Assembly (NCBI GenBank): GCA_020025205.1
Contig: JAHHSO010000022.1
Location: forward strand, 1-34,663
Direction: 5' to 3'
Source: Christensenellaceae bacterium
GTDB taxonomy: Bacteria > Bacillota > Clostridia > Christensenellales > Aristaeellaceae
DNA length: 34,663 bases
Both the position numbers and the translations under genes were made by a program. The notes below the pieces were generated by a model that saw only the letters and a program-made list of their open reading frames with translations, searched no databases and was not told the DNA's origin. Of this stretch, positions 8,266 to 16,125 are shown one piece after another; position 1 is the stretch's first letter, and each line of letters begins with the position of its first letter.

Positions 8266-8744
8266 CACGCGTGGGTGTTTTTTCTGATAGCCATGGGGAT
8301 CAAAAGGCGCTGTTTCAGCTTCTTGAAAACATGGGCATGATGGATGCAGCGTGTTTTCTTGGGGATATTGCGCGTGATGCGGACTTTTTGAGGGATGCTC
8401 TGCGTGTACTGCCGCATCAGCCGCCGCTGTATGCTGTCAGGGGGAATAATGATTTTGTGACCAGTTTGCCGGAGAATCTGATCGTTGAACTGGGCGGAAC
8501 AAGAATCTGGATGGAACATGGCCACAGGTGTGCAGGCGAGCTGGCGCTGGCTTATCGTGCCATGGAAAATAAAGCAGAAATTGCGCTCTTTGGTCACTCG
8601 CATGTCCCATTTTGTCAATATGTGAACGGAATTTTGCTGCTCAATCCAGGTTCGGCAGGAAATTACTGCCGCGGCGGCGCGGCGCGTGCAAGTCTGCTCA
8701 CAATCAACCGCGGACTGTTCCGTGTGGACGATGTGACGCTTTAA
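8262..8744 (+). CDS. YfcE/MJ0936-type metallophosphoesterase
   Basis: Small metal-dependent phosphodiesterase of 160 residues. The calcineurin-like metal ligands are all present: VGVFSDSHGD at the N-terminus, CFLGDIARD, VRGNND, MEHGHR and LFGHSHVP. The physiological substrate is unknown for this branch. It overlaps the end of rdgB by four bases and shares its promoter. It converges on a second enzyme of the same family at 8889-9431, with a bidirectional terminator between them. Confidence 0.92.
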   Translation: MTRVGVFSDSHGDQKALFQLLENMGMMDAACFLGDIARDADFLRDALRVLPHQPPLYAVRGNNDFVTSLPENLIVELGGTRIWMEHGHRCAGELALAYRAMENKAEIALFGHSHVPFCQYVNGILLLNPGSAGNYCRGGAARASLLTINRGLFRVDDVTL

Positions 8745-8805
8745 AAGCGATCAGAAGCTGCAAAGAGAAAATGTAAAGCCAATCTGTGCAAAACAATAAA
8801 ACGAT

Positions 8806-8857
8806 AAAAATTGGCCATCCCATGAAGCGGTTCAGCTTCTTTGGATGGCCGATTTTT
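8806..8857. terminator. Bidirectional terminator between two phosphodiesterase genes
   Basis: AAAAATTGGCCATCC pairs with GGATGGCCGATTTTT around an inner GAAGC/GCTTC hairpin. A-runs and T-runs flank it so it can work both ways. Its 51-base core resembles the minus strand of the terminator at 13000-13050 (see findings). Confidence 0.88.
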
Positions 8858-8888
8858 GTATAGACTGTTTTGCAGCAGCTCTTTTGGG

Positions 8889-9431
8889 TTACATGCGATG
8901 GGAGAGAATCGGTTTACCATCCAGTGTCTTGATGGTGAATACGCCGTTTTCATACACCATGTAGCTCTTGGGATTGCCTTCCTTGGGCAGTGCAGCAGAG
9001 CCGGGATTGATGTAGGTCATGCCATCTTTTTCCTGGACGGTCAGCACATGGGTGTGACCGTGGATGAGCAAGTCACCGTTCTTATGCGGCGGGAGTTGAT
9101 CCAGGTTGAACAGATGGCCATGGGTGATGAAAGCCGTTGTGCCGTCCAGATCAAAAAGGGCATAGTCTGCCAGAATCGGGAAGGAAAGCACCATTTGATC
9201 GACTTCGGCGTCGCAGTTTCCGCGCACACACAGCAGGTTGTCCTTCATGCCGTTTAAAAGTGCAATGACAGCCTTTGGTTCGTATGCTTCGGGCAGATCG
9301 TTTCTCGGTCCGTGGTATAGAAGGTCGCCCAGCAGAATAAGACGATCGGCTTCTTCCAGATTGAATTGGCGTATAACAGCTTCTGTGGCCGTTCTGGAAC
9401 CGTGAATATCGGAAGCAAACATCAGTTTCAA
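8889..9431 (-). CDS. YfcE family phosphodiesterase
   Basis: 180-residue metallophosphoesterase. Motifs in order are LMFASDIHGS, LILLGDLLYHGP, CVRGNCDAEVD, FITHGH and DLLIHGHTHV, all as in E. coli YfcE and relatives. The family hydrolyses model phosphodiesters in vitro; the natural substrate is unsettled. The start is taken as TTG 9431, because the minus strand carries AAAGGGTGATCC, an almost complete anti-16S match, just before it; the upstream in-frame GTG at 9440 lies inside that site. It lies 138 bases downstream of the exonuclease gene on the same strand and may be co-transcribed with it, since no strong terminator is seen between them. Confidence 0.92.
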   Translation of the reverse strand: MKLMFASDIHGSRTATEAVIRQFNLEEADRLILLGDLLYHGPRNDLPEAYEPKAVIALLNGMKDNLLCVRGNCDAEVDQMVLSFPILADYALFDLDGTTAFITHGHLFNLDQLPPHKNGDLLIHGHTHVLTVQEKDGMTYINPGSAALPKEGNPKSYMVYENGVFTIKTLDGKPILSHRM

Positions 9432-9569
9432 GAGGATCACCCTTTCGTTTTGATTGAAAAATCAGCTGATTTGTAAAGCGTTGGCTTCGCGGCTAAAAGC
9501 CCGATGCGCCAAGAGGCGGTTTGCAAAAAATTGTGCCCCAGACAGAGACGGGGAGAGAATGCTCTTATT

Positions 9570-10325
9570 CTACAGGTCAATTTCCAATGTAACGGGGCAA
9601 TGGTCGCTGCCCATGATATCCGCTTGGATGCGCGCTGCACGAACGCGGTCTTTGAGACGCTCAGAAACGAGAAAATAGTCAATGCGCCATCCGGCGTTGT
9701 TGGCGCGCGCGTTGAACATGTAGCTCCACCAGCTGTATGCGCCTGTTTCATCGGGATGGAGCAGGCGGAATGTATCCACAAAGCCGCTGGCGAGCAGCTT
9801 ATCCATGGCGGCACGTTCTTGAGGGGAGAAACCAGCGTTCTTGACGTTGGATTTAGGGTTTTTGAGGTCAATCTCTTTGTGGGCAACGTTCATGTCGCCG
9901 CAGACGATGACCGGTTTTTTTTCATCGAGCTTTTTGAGATACATTCTGAAATCTTCTTCCCAGCACAGGCGATACATCAGCCGGGCCAGCTCGCGCTGAC
10001 TGTTGGGGGTATAAACGGTAACGAGGTAAAAGTTGTCAAATTCCAGCGTAATGAGCCGACCTTCATGGTCATGCAGCTCGCTGTCCATGCCGTAGGAGAC
10101 AGAAAGGGGCTGCTGTTTGGAAAAAATGGCTGTGCCGGAATATCCCTTTTTTTCAGCATAATTGAAGAACTGCACATACCCATCAGCAGGAACAGAAGCC
10201 TGCCCAGGCTGCATCTTTGTCTCCTGAATGCAGAAAAAATCAGCGTTTTCACGGGCAAAATAATCGGAAAAGCCTTTGCCTAAACAGGCACGAAGGCCGT
10301 TCACGTTCCAAGAAATCAGTTTCAT
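9570..10325 (-). CDS. xth: Exodeoxyribonuclease III (AP endonuclease family)
   Basis: Exonuclease III/ExoA: cleaves DNA at abasic sites and removes 3' blocking groups in base excision repair. The 251-residue product has all family motifs: MKLISWNVNGLRA at the N-terminus, the metal-binding Glu35 in CIQETKM, YTPNSQ, CGDMNVAHKEIDL, GWRIDYFLVS and the terminal GSDHCPV. The start at 10325 has AGGAGG upstream; the longer frame running to 10574 crosses the promoter and is not used. The gene is divergent from the DUF2953/gerW pair. Confidence 0.95.
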   Translation of the reverse strand: MKLISWNVNGLRACLGKGFSDYFARENADFFCIQETKMQPGQASVPADGYVQFFNYAEKKGYSGTAIFSKQQPLSVSYGMDSELHDHEGRLITLEFDNFYLVTVYTPNSQRELARLMYRLCWEEDFRMYLKKLDEKKPVIVCGDMNVAHKEIDLKNPKSNVKNAGFSPQERAAMDKLLASGFVDTFRLLHPDETGAYSWWSYMFNARANNAGWRIDYFLVSERLKDRVRAARIQADIMGSDHCPVTLEIDL

Positions 10326-10367
10326 TGAGACCTCCTGCAAAATGCATAGAATAAGCCTGACGCTGTT

Positions 10368-10395
10368 ATTATACAGGATAAAGCGACGTTTGCAA
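10368..10395 (-). promoter_or_regulatory. Promoter for exodeoxyribonuclease III
   Basis: On the minus strand: TTGCAA (10395-10390), a 16-base spacer and a perfect TATAAT (10373-10368), about 43 bases before the start codon. Confidence 0.75.
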
Positions 10396-10410
10396 AGGGG
10401 GAATGGCAGA

Positions 10411-10962
10411 ATGTTCCTGACGATGGGCATAGTGTATCTGTTGTTGTGTGCGCCGGTCACGGTGCGGCTGGTGCTCAGCTTCAACGATATACAGAGTGCA
10501 GCGCGTGCCTGTGTGAGCGCATTGTTTTTAGACGCGGATCTGGAGGGGCTGATGGTTAGAAAATCGGGAACCATTCATTTGAAATCCAGAAAAAAGCCGG
10601 AGATGCAGCTCACGCGCCAACAGATTGGCATGGCAAAGCCCCTTTTTGCGGAGGTTATGCGTGCTGCGCATTGGGAAAAAATGGAGCTGAGGATTCGTAT
10701 AGGCACTGGAAACGCAGCAACGACTGCTTTGGCGGCAGGCTCTGTCAGAGCGGCAGGACTGTCGGTTCTGTCCTGCGTCAAAAACAGGCCGCCTTGCGAT
10801 TTCCGCGTGGAACCGGTTTTTAAAACGCCGTGTGTTTTGATCTATGCACGCTGCATATTTTTTGTTCGGGCAGGCGATATTATGATTGCGGCAGTGAAAA
10901 CCGCAGTGAAAAAGATGCAGAAAGAGGGATTTAAGTGGATCAACATCCCATCGAAAGCCTGA
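10411..10962 (+). CDS. DUF2953-like membrane-associated protein upstream of gerW
   Basis: A 183-residue protein with a hydrophobic N-terminus (MFLTMGIVYLLLCAPVTVRL) and a basic, otherwise soluble body. Its size, single N-terminal anchor and position directly before gerW match the DUF2953 (YtfI) protein that precedes ytfJ in many spore formers; the sequence match itself is only suggestive. ATG 10411 is chosen because AAAGGGGG precedes it; the frame extends to 10276 but would overlap the divergent exonuclease gene. It overlaps gerW by 28 bases, implying coupled translation. The molecular function of the family is unknown. Confidence 0.75.
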   Translation: MFLTMGIVYLLLCAPVTVRLVLSFNDIQSAARACVSALFLDADLEGLMVRKSGTIHLKSRKKPEMQLTRQQIGMAKPLFAEVMRAAHWEKMELRIRIGTGNAATTALAAGSVRAAGLSVLSCVKNRPPCDFRVEPVFKTPCVLIYARCIFFVRAGDIMIAAVKTAVKKMQKEGFKWINIPSKA

Positions 10963-11336
10963 TGAGCACGTCCATGGAAAATATCCGCGATATGGTGGAC
11001 GTCAACACGGTTGTGGGCGACCCGGTCAAAACGCAGGACGGATCAACCATTATTCCGATCTCAAAGGTGTCGTTTGGTTTTATTGCGGGCGGCGGCGAGT
11101 ACGGCACGCCGATTCCGGACGATCTTCCTTTTGCAGGGGGAGCGGGTGCAGGTGTTTCTGTGCAGCCGATGGGTTTTCTGGTCTGCACAGCCAACGGCGT
11201 GCGGCTTTTAAACACCAGTTATGCATCTGCGTTTGAGCGCATGGTGGAAATGATTCCGCAGGCGCTGGAAGAGCTGCGCGGGATGGGGGAAGAAGAAAAA
11301 GTTCCGCGCGTCAATGCAGCATATCAGGAAAGCTGA
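10935..11336 (+). CDS. gerW: GerW (YtfJ) family spore protein
   Basis: Spore-associated protein of the GerW/YtfJ family; in B. subtilis the product is made in the forespore and is needed for proper germination. The 133-residue sequence shows the family pattern: HPIESLMSTSMENIRDMVDV, then VVGDPVKTQDGSTIIPISKV, a Gly-rich segment (GFIAGGGEYG and GGAGAGVSVQPMGFLV) and a short helical tail. It starts at GTG 10935 with AGAGGG upstream, inside the 3' end of the preceding gene. A strong terminator follows. The family is widespread in Clostridia and argues for a sporulating lineage, though family members also occur outside spore formers. Confidence 0.92.
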   Translation: MDQHPIESLMSTSMENIRDMVDVNTVVGDPVKTQDGSTIIPISKVSFGFIAGGGEYGTPIPDDLPFAGGAGAGVSVQPMGFLVCTANGVRLLNTSYASAFERMVEMIPQALEELRGMGEEEKVPRVNAAYQES

Positions 11337-11353
11337 TCAAACAAACAGAAAAG

Positions 11354-11375
11354 GCGGGCGGCGGCCCGCTTTTTT
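11354..11375 (+). terminator. Terminator after gerW
   Basis: GCGGGC, loop GGCG, GCCCGC, then six T: a compact all-GC stem. Confidence 0.92.
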
Positions 11376-11498
11376 GATGGAAAGGAAAAACGGCTTCACG
11401 CGCAGGAAACGTCTTTCATAAAATGGCAGAAGAAGACAGCTGCCTTCATAAAGCAGTAAAAAAGATTCGACAATATCTTTTTTCATAACCGAATCAAC

Positions 11499-11527
11499 TT
11501 GACTTTGTTCGATCTATTCTTTACAAT
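11499..11527 (+). promoter_or_regulatory. Sigma-A-type promoter for aspartate kinase
   Basis: TTGACT (11499-11504), a 17-base spacer and TACAAT (11522-11527). The leader to the start codon is only about 55 bases, too short for a lysine riboswitch. Confidence 0.82.
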
Positions 11528-11589
11528 GAAAACTGCTTGTCTGATAAAAAGACTGTGACATAGATAGAAAAATCGGAGGGCCTTCCGAA

Positions 11590-12921
11590 ATGGGAATAAA
11601 AGTAGCAAAATTTGGTGGAAGTTCTCTGGCTGATGCTGCGCAGTTTAAAAAGGTCAGGGATATTCTTCTTTCCGACAAAGACCGACGCATCGTTGTGCCC
11701 AGCGCGCCGGGCAAACGAAGCGCAACGGATGTCAAAGTGACGGATCTTTTTTATGCCTGCAACCGTCTGGCAGAGGCGGGAAAGAGCATGGATGAACCGT
11801 TCGGCGCGATTGCCGAGCGTTTTCACAGCATCGCGCGCGAACTTGAACTGGATCTGGATTTGGACAGCTATCTCAACGAGGTGCGCCGCCAAATCGAGCT
11901 TGGCGCGGGTGAGGATTATGCAGCCAGCCGCGGTGAATATTTGAGCGGCGTGCTCCTTTCCAATTGTCTTGGGTGGGATTTTGTTGATCCAAAGACTGGC
12001 ATTTTTTTTGATGAATGCGGTCGTCTGGATGGAGAAAAGACGCAGACGGTTCTTGGAAAGATTTTAAAGGAACACGAGCATGCCGTTGTGCCGGGGTTTT
12101 ATGGCTGCGATACACACGGAAACGTCAAGACGTTTTCCCGCGGCGGAAGCGATATTACGGGCGCAATTGTTGCGCGGGCGGCAGAAGCGGATCTGTATGA
12201 AAATTGGACGGATGTTTCAGGCTGCCTGATGGCAGACCCGCGCATTGTGCGGGACCCGGAGACCATCCGCTATGTGACCTATCGGGAATTGCGAGAGCTT
12301 TCATATATGGGCGCATCCGTTTTGCATGAAGATGCCATTTTCCCTGTACGCATTGCGGGTATCCCCACGAATATTCGAAACACGAATCAGCCGGATGAGC
12401 CGGGAACGCTGATTGGCTACGAAGCCGAAGAACATGAGAGTGAATACGTCATCACCGGCATTGCGGGCCACAAGGATTTTGCAATCATCAACGTTGAAAA
12501 AGCCATGATGAATGCTGAACTTGGCTTTGGCCGGCGCGTGCTTCAGGCGCTTGAGGAGCAGAAAATTTCCTTTGAACACATGCCCAGCGGCATTGATACG
12601 ATGTGCGTTGTTGTGCATGAAGATGCGATTCGAGGAAAGAAAGAAAAGCTGATTGAACGAATCAGACAGTTGTGTGAGCCGGACACGGTGGAGATTCATT
12701 CCGGGCTTGCGCTGATTGCAACGGTCGGCCGCGGCATGGTGCGCTCAAAGGGTATTTCCGCGCGGCTGTTCGATGCCCTTGTGAAAGCGGGAATCAACGT
12801 GCGCTTGATTGATCAAGGTTCAAGCGAGCTGAACATCATCGTCGGCGTAGACAATCTGGATTTTGAAAACGCAGTGCGTGCCATTTATCGCGCCTTTGTC
12901 GTTAAAAAGCCCCGATGGTAA
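11590..12921 (+). CDS. lysC: Aspartate kinase
   Basis: Phosphorylates aspartate, the first step to lysine/diaminopimelate, threonine and methionine. The 443-residue protein is monofunctional. The amino-acid kinase domain begins KVAKFGGSSLADAAQFKKV, and contains RGEYLSG, FSRGGSDITGAIVARA and the YENWTDVSG / ADPRIV segment. Two ACT-type regulatory regions follow (about 300-440), with VVHEDAI and RLIDQGSSELNIIVGV, so feedback by an end-product amino acid is likely. GGAGGG lies upstream of the ATG within a small CGGAGGG/CCTTCCG inverted repeat. It stands alone with its own promoter and terminator; no other diaminopimelate gene is nearby. Confidence 0.95.
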   Translation: MGIKVAKFGGSSLADAAQFKKVRDILLSDKDRRIVVPSAPGKRSATDVKVTDLFYACNRLAEAGKSMDEPFGAIAERFHSIARELELDLDLDSYLNEVRRQIELGAGEDYAASRGEYLSGVLLSNCLGWDFVDPKTGIFFDECGRLDGEKTQTVLGKILKEHEHAVVPGFYGCDTHGNVKTFSRGGSDITGAIVARAAEADLYENWTDVSGCLMADPRIVRDPETIRYVTYRELRELSYMGASVLHEDAIFPVRIAGIPTNIRNTNQPDEPGTLIGYEAEEHESEYVITGIAGHKDFAIINVEKAMMNAELGFGRRVLQALEEQKISFEHMPSGIDTMCVVVHEDAIRGKKEKLIERIRQLCEPDTVEIHSGLALIATVGRGMVRSKGISARLFDALVKAGINVRLIDQGSSELNIIVGVDNLDFENAVRAIYRAFVVKKPRW

Positions 12922-12999
12922 TATGATTTCAGCTGAATGAAAAAAGGGGCTGATTCAAAATCGTCTCTTCCCCAATAAGTCTCTTCCTCAATAATGAAT

Positions 13000-13050
13000 A
13001 AAAATCGACCCTCAAAAGAAGTGATTCCGCTTCCTTTGAAGGTCGATTTT
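13000..13050. terminator. Bidirectional terminator between lysC and ygiQ
   Basis: AAAATCGACC pairs with GGTCGATTTT, extended inward by TCAAA/TTTGA and GAAG/CTTC. T-runs on both strands suit the two convergent genes. Similar in sequence to the element at 8806-8857. Confidence 0.88.
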
Positions 13051-13130
13051 CATTATGGAATTCTAAATCAATTTACACAGCCTGCCATTCCTTTTCCAAT
13101 TTGCGGCAGCCCTTTTTCTGTCAAGGCATA

Positions 13131-15131
13131 TCAGTGCCGGGGGGATGAAGTGCGCCGGGAGGAAGATGCGCTGTTTTTGGGGGATTTGCCCTGTGACGGT
13201 TTATTTCTGCTCTGTGCCGGTTTATTCCGGCCCTGCGCTGCTTTACCCTGCGGCTTCTTTTTGTTGCGTTGTTCACGGCGCTCTTCACGCGCTTTTTTCT
13301 CATGGCGAATCTGTGCATATTCGTGCGCAGACTTCATGCCTTCGGGCGGGACGAGACATTCTCTTCCGGTTCCAATCAGATCCTCTCTGTGACATTCGCG
13401 GAGCGCTTCGCGCACAAGCGCAAAGTTCTGGGGACGGCGGAACTGGAGAAGCGCGCGCTGCATGGCTTTTTCGTGCGCGGTGCGCGGAATGTAGACGGAT
13501 TTGCCGCTGCGAGGATCGAACCCTGTGTAGAACATGCAGGTCGAAAGTGTTCCGGGCGTTGGATAAAAGTCCTGCACCTGTTCGGGCTGATGGTTGATGT
13601 CGCGCAGGTATTCGGCCAGCTCGACGGCTGCGGACAAGTCGCTGCCAGGATGGCTGGAAATCAGATACGGGACGAGGTACTGCTCCTTACCAAGTTCCTG
13701 ATTGATGCGTTTGTACTTGCTGCAGAATGCGTCATACACATCACGGCCGGGCTTACCCATCACGGCGAGCACCTTGGGGCTGACGTGTTCCGGCGCAACT
13801 TTGAGCTGACCGCTGACGTGATGCTGGCAAAGTTCGCGCAGGAATGCGTCAGACTTATCGGCCATGATGTAGTCATAGCGCAGACCGGAGCGGACAAATA
13901 CCTTTTTAACCTTTGGCAGGGCACGAATTTCGCGCAGAAGCTGGATATAGTCCGTATGATCGACGATGAGATTGGGACAGGGCTTGGGGAACAGACACTG
14001 ACGGCCTGCACACGCGCCATGTTTGAGCTGCTTATCGCAGGCGGAGCGGCGGAAGTTGGCGGTAGGCCCGCCGACATCATGAATATAGCCTTTGAAATTG
14101 GGCATTTGCGTGATAGTCTTGGCTTCTTCCAGCACAGATTCATGGCTGCGGGTTGTGACAATGCGGCCCTGAAGGAACGTGATGGCACAGAATGAGCAGG
14201 AGCCAAAGCAGCCGCGCGTATGCGCGATGGAGAACTGCACCTCTTCGATAGCGGGGACGCCGCCCTGATCGTCATAGTCGGGGTGCCACGTGCGCTGATA
14301 CGGCAGGGTATATGTCTTGTCCAGCTCTTCGCGATTGAGCGGCATGTCGGGCACGGTCTGCACGATGCAGCAGTCGCCGCAGCGCTGGCTGATGGCGCGG
14401 CCGCGGACAGGGTCCTGCTCGTTATACTGGACGAGGAAGGCTTCGCCGTATTTCTTTTTACTCTTTACGCAGTCCTCATAGGAAGGAATTTCGATGCTGC
14501 CGCGCATCGGAGCAGGCGAGACGAAGCAGACGCCGCGCATCTTGGCACATTCCCAGATGGGTGCACCGCGGCTCATCCAGTCCGCCGTGACGAGAATGGA
14601 GCGTTCGCCCATGCCGAACATCAGAAGATCAGCGCCGCTATCCAGCAGCACACTCTTGCGGACAGCATCATCCCAGTAGTCATAGTGCGCGAAACGGCGA
14701 AGGGAAGCTTCCACGCCGCCGATGGCGATGGGAATATCACCGTAGGCTTCTCTTATCAGGCGGCAGTAGACGATGAGCGCACGATCCGGGCGTTTGGCTG
14801 CTTTTCCGCCGGGGGTATAGACGTCGGAGGAACGGCGGCGTTTGGCGGCTGTATAGTGGTTAACCATGCTGTCAATGACGCCGGATGAAACGAGAAAGCC
14901 GTAGCGGGGACGGCCGAAGCGCTTAAAATCATTGGTGTTTTTCCAATTGGGCTGCGCAAGAACGGCTACGCGATAGCCGGCAGCTTCCAGCGTGCGAGTG
15001 ATGACAGCTGCGCCGAAAGAGGGATGATCGACATAGGCATCGCCGTTGACATAGACGAAATCGGGGACATCCCAGCCGCGGTCCTGAATGTCTTTCAGTG
15101 TAGTAGGCGGAAAAAGAAGGCGGTTCGCCAT
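13131..15131 (-). CDS. ygiQ: YgiQ family radical SAM protein
   Basis: Large radical SAM protein of 666 residues, usual for the YgiQ family, whose reaction is not established. The N-terminal region (MANRLLFPPTTLKDIQDRGW, then YVNGDAYVDHPSFG) is the family's signature, followed by IGGVEASLRRFAHYDYWDD. The cluster motif is CFGSCSFCAI (CxxxCxxC), preceded by HTRG. YGHN-like motifs are absent; other family stretches are DVGGPTANFR and YPTPGTLSTCMFYTG. The last 50 or so residues are a low-complexity basic tail rich in Lys, Arg, Gln and Ser with repeated RNKP units, likely flexible and nucleic-acid binding. AAGGAG precedes the ATG. Confidence 0.94.
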   Translation of the reverse strand: MANRLLFPPTTLKDIQDRGWDVPDFVYVNGDAYVDHPSFGAAVITRTLEAAGYRVAVLAQPNWKNTNDFKRFGRPRYGFLVSSGVIDSMVNHYTAAKRRRSSDVYTPGGKAAKRPDRALIVYCRLIREAYGDIPIAIGGVEASLRRFAHYDYWDDAVRKSVLLDSGADLLMFGMGERSILVTADWMSRGAPIWECAKMRGVCFVSPAPMRGSIEIPSYEDCVKSKKKYGEAFLVQYNEQDPVRGRAISQRCGDCCIVQTVPDMPLNREELDKTYTLPYQRTWHPDYDDQGGVPAIEEVQFSIAHTRGCFGSCSFCAITFLQGRIVTTRSHESVLEEAKTITQMPNFKGYIHDVGGPTANFRRSACDKQLKHGACAGRQCLFPKPCPNLIVDHTDYIQLLREIRALPKVKKVFVRSGLRYDYIMADKSDAFLRELCQHHVSGQLKVAPEHVSPKVLAVMGKPGRDVYDAFCSKYKRINQELGKEQYLVPYLISSHPGSDLSAAVELAEYLRDINHQPEQVQDFYPTPGTLSTCMFYTGFDPRSGKSVYIPRTAHEKAMQRALLQFRRPQNFALVREALRECHREDLIGTGRECLVPPEGMKSAHEYAQIRHEKKAREERREQRNKKKPQGKAAQGRNKPAQSRNKPSQGKSPKNSASSSRRTSSPRH

Positions 15132-15163
15132 AATATGCTCCTTATATCTGTTTTAATGTGTTC

Positions 15164-15192
15164 AATATACCATAACTCATTCAAAAAATAAA
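15164..15192 (-). promoter_or_regulatory. Probable promoter for ygiQ
   Basis: On the minus strand TATATT (15169-15164) is preceded by TGG, an extended -10, with a poor TTTATT at the -35 position. It lies back to back with the promoter for the next gene. Confidence 0.5.
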
Positions 15193-15221
15193 GTGACAAT
15201 TGATTCTGTGTGGACTATAAT
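15193..15221 (+). promoter_or_regulatory. Sigma-A-type promoter for the isomerase/epimerase-like gene
   Basis: GTGACA (15193-15198), a 17-base spacer and a perfect TATAAT (15216-15221). It overlaps the ATG at 15210, so the start at GTG 15252 is preferred. Confidence 0.75.
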
Positions 15222-15251
15222 GAAGCAAATGCAGAGATTGGAGGAAAAAGT

Positions 15252-16040
15252 GTGCAGATTGGATTATCTACGGCGGCATTTTATGGAAAGCTGGAAACGG
15301 AAATGGCGGCTGAACAGCTGGAAACATATCATGTGGACTGTGCAGAGGTGTTTTTGCAGACGGGCAGCGAATACACGGTGGATTTTGCCAGAGAGGTAAA
15401 AAAAAGATTGGCCGGTGTGCGATGCACAAGTGTCCATGCAAAAGGAACGCATTTTGAAAATGACTTCTTTGGGCGCTCCGCGCGTCAGCGGCAGGACGCG
15501 CTTGACGTATACTGCCGCATTCTGGATGCTGCTGCGGAGCTGGGAGCTTTTTACTATGTCTACCATGGCCGCCATACGGCGCTTTTGTCGCCGCTTCCGT
15601 TTGACCTTTCTGCGAATGCAGAGGTTGTGGGAAAAATGTGCGAAGAGGCAAAAGCGCGGGGAATGACTCTGGCGTGGGAAAATGTGAGCTGGTGTCAACT
15701 GACAAATCCGGAGCGCGTTTTAAGCGTTCGGCGTGCATTGCCGCAGGTGCATTTTACGCTGGATATCAAGCAGGCCATGCGCGCTGGCTGCGACCCGATT
15801 GAATTTGTTTCCGCGATGGCAGGAGCTTTGTGCAATGTACATGTGTGCGATTGGGATCAAAGCGGGCGTTTGTGCCTGCCGGGAGAGGGAAAATTCGACT
15901 TTGCGGCTTTTTTTAAAGTGCTTCGATCGCTGCATTACGAAGGCCCGGTTATTCTTGAACCATATTCTGCGCTGATTCAGAATCAAAACGCGCTTGAGAG
16001 GGCATTGGCATTCCTTCGCGGCGAAATGGCGAAAGCATGA
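15252..16040 (+). CDS. Sugar phosphate isomerase/epimerase-like TIM-barrel protein
   Basis: A 262-residue member of the xylose-isomerase-like/AP-endonuclease-2 TIM-barrel family. Visible features include QIGLSTAAFYGK at the first strand, SVHAKGTHFENDFFG, a YYVYHGRH strand, LAWENVSW (a family Glu metal ligand), HFTLDIKQA (Asp ligand), NVHVCDWD and GPVILEPYS (terminal Glu ligand). These residues fit a divalent-metal site. The substrate is not predictable; the downstream gene, glucose-6-phosphate isomerase, has its own promoter and so says little. GTG 15252 is chosen because GGAGG sits seven bases upstream and the promoter overlaps the longer ATG start. Confidence 0.85.
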   Translation: MQIGLSTAAFYGKLETEMAAEQLETYHVDCAEVFLQTGSEYTVDFAREVKKRLAGVRCTSVHAKGTHFENDFFGRSARQRQDALDVYCRILDAAAELGAFYYVYHGRHTALLSPLPFDLSANAEVVGKMCEEAKARGMTLAWENVSWCQLTNPERVLSVRRALPQVHFTLDIKQAMRAGCDPIEFVSAMAGALCNVHVCDWDQSGRLCLPGEGKFDFAAFFKVLRSLHYEGPVILEPYSALIQNQNALERALAFLRGEMAKA

Positions 16041-16047
16041 AAACGCA

Positions 16048-16076
16048 TTGACGAAAAGTAAATTAAAGAGTAAAAT
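16048..16076 (+). promoter_or_regulatory. Sigma-A-type promoter for pgi
   Basis: TTGACG (16048-16053), a 17-base spacer and TAAAAT (16071-16076), beginning just after the stop of the upstream gene. Confidence 0.8.
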
Positions 16077-16125
16077 AAAACCAATGAAACGCTCGCGATA
16101 AAGGGCGGAAATCCGAAAGGAATGA

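Noticed and set aside
11528..11589. A lysine riboswitch before aspartate kinase
   Set aside because: The leader is about 55 bases, far below the size of that riboswitch, and contains no matching structure.
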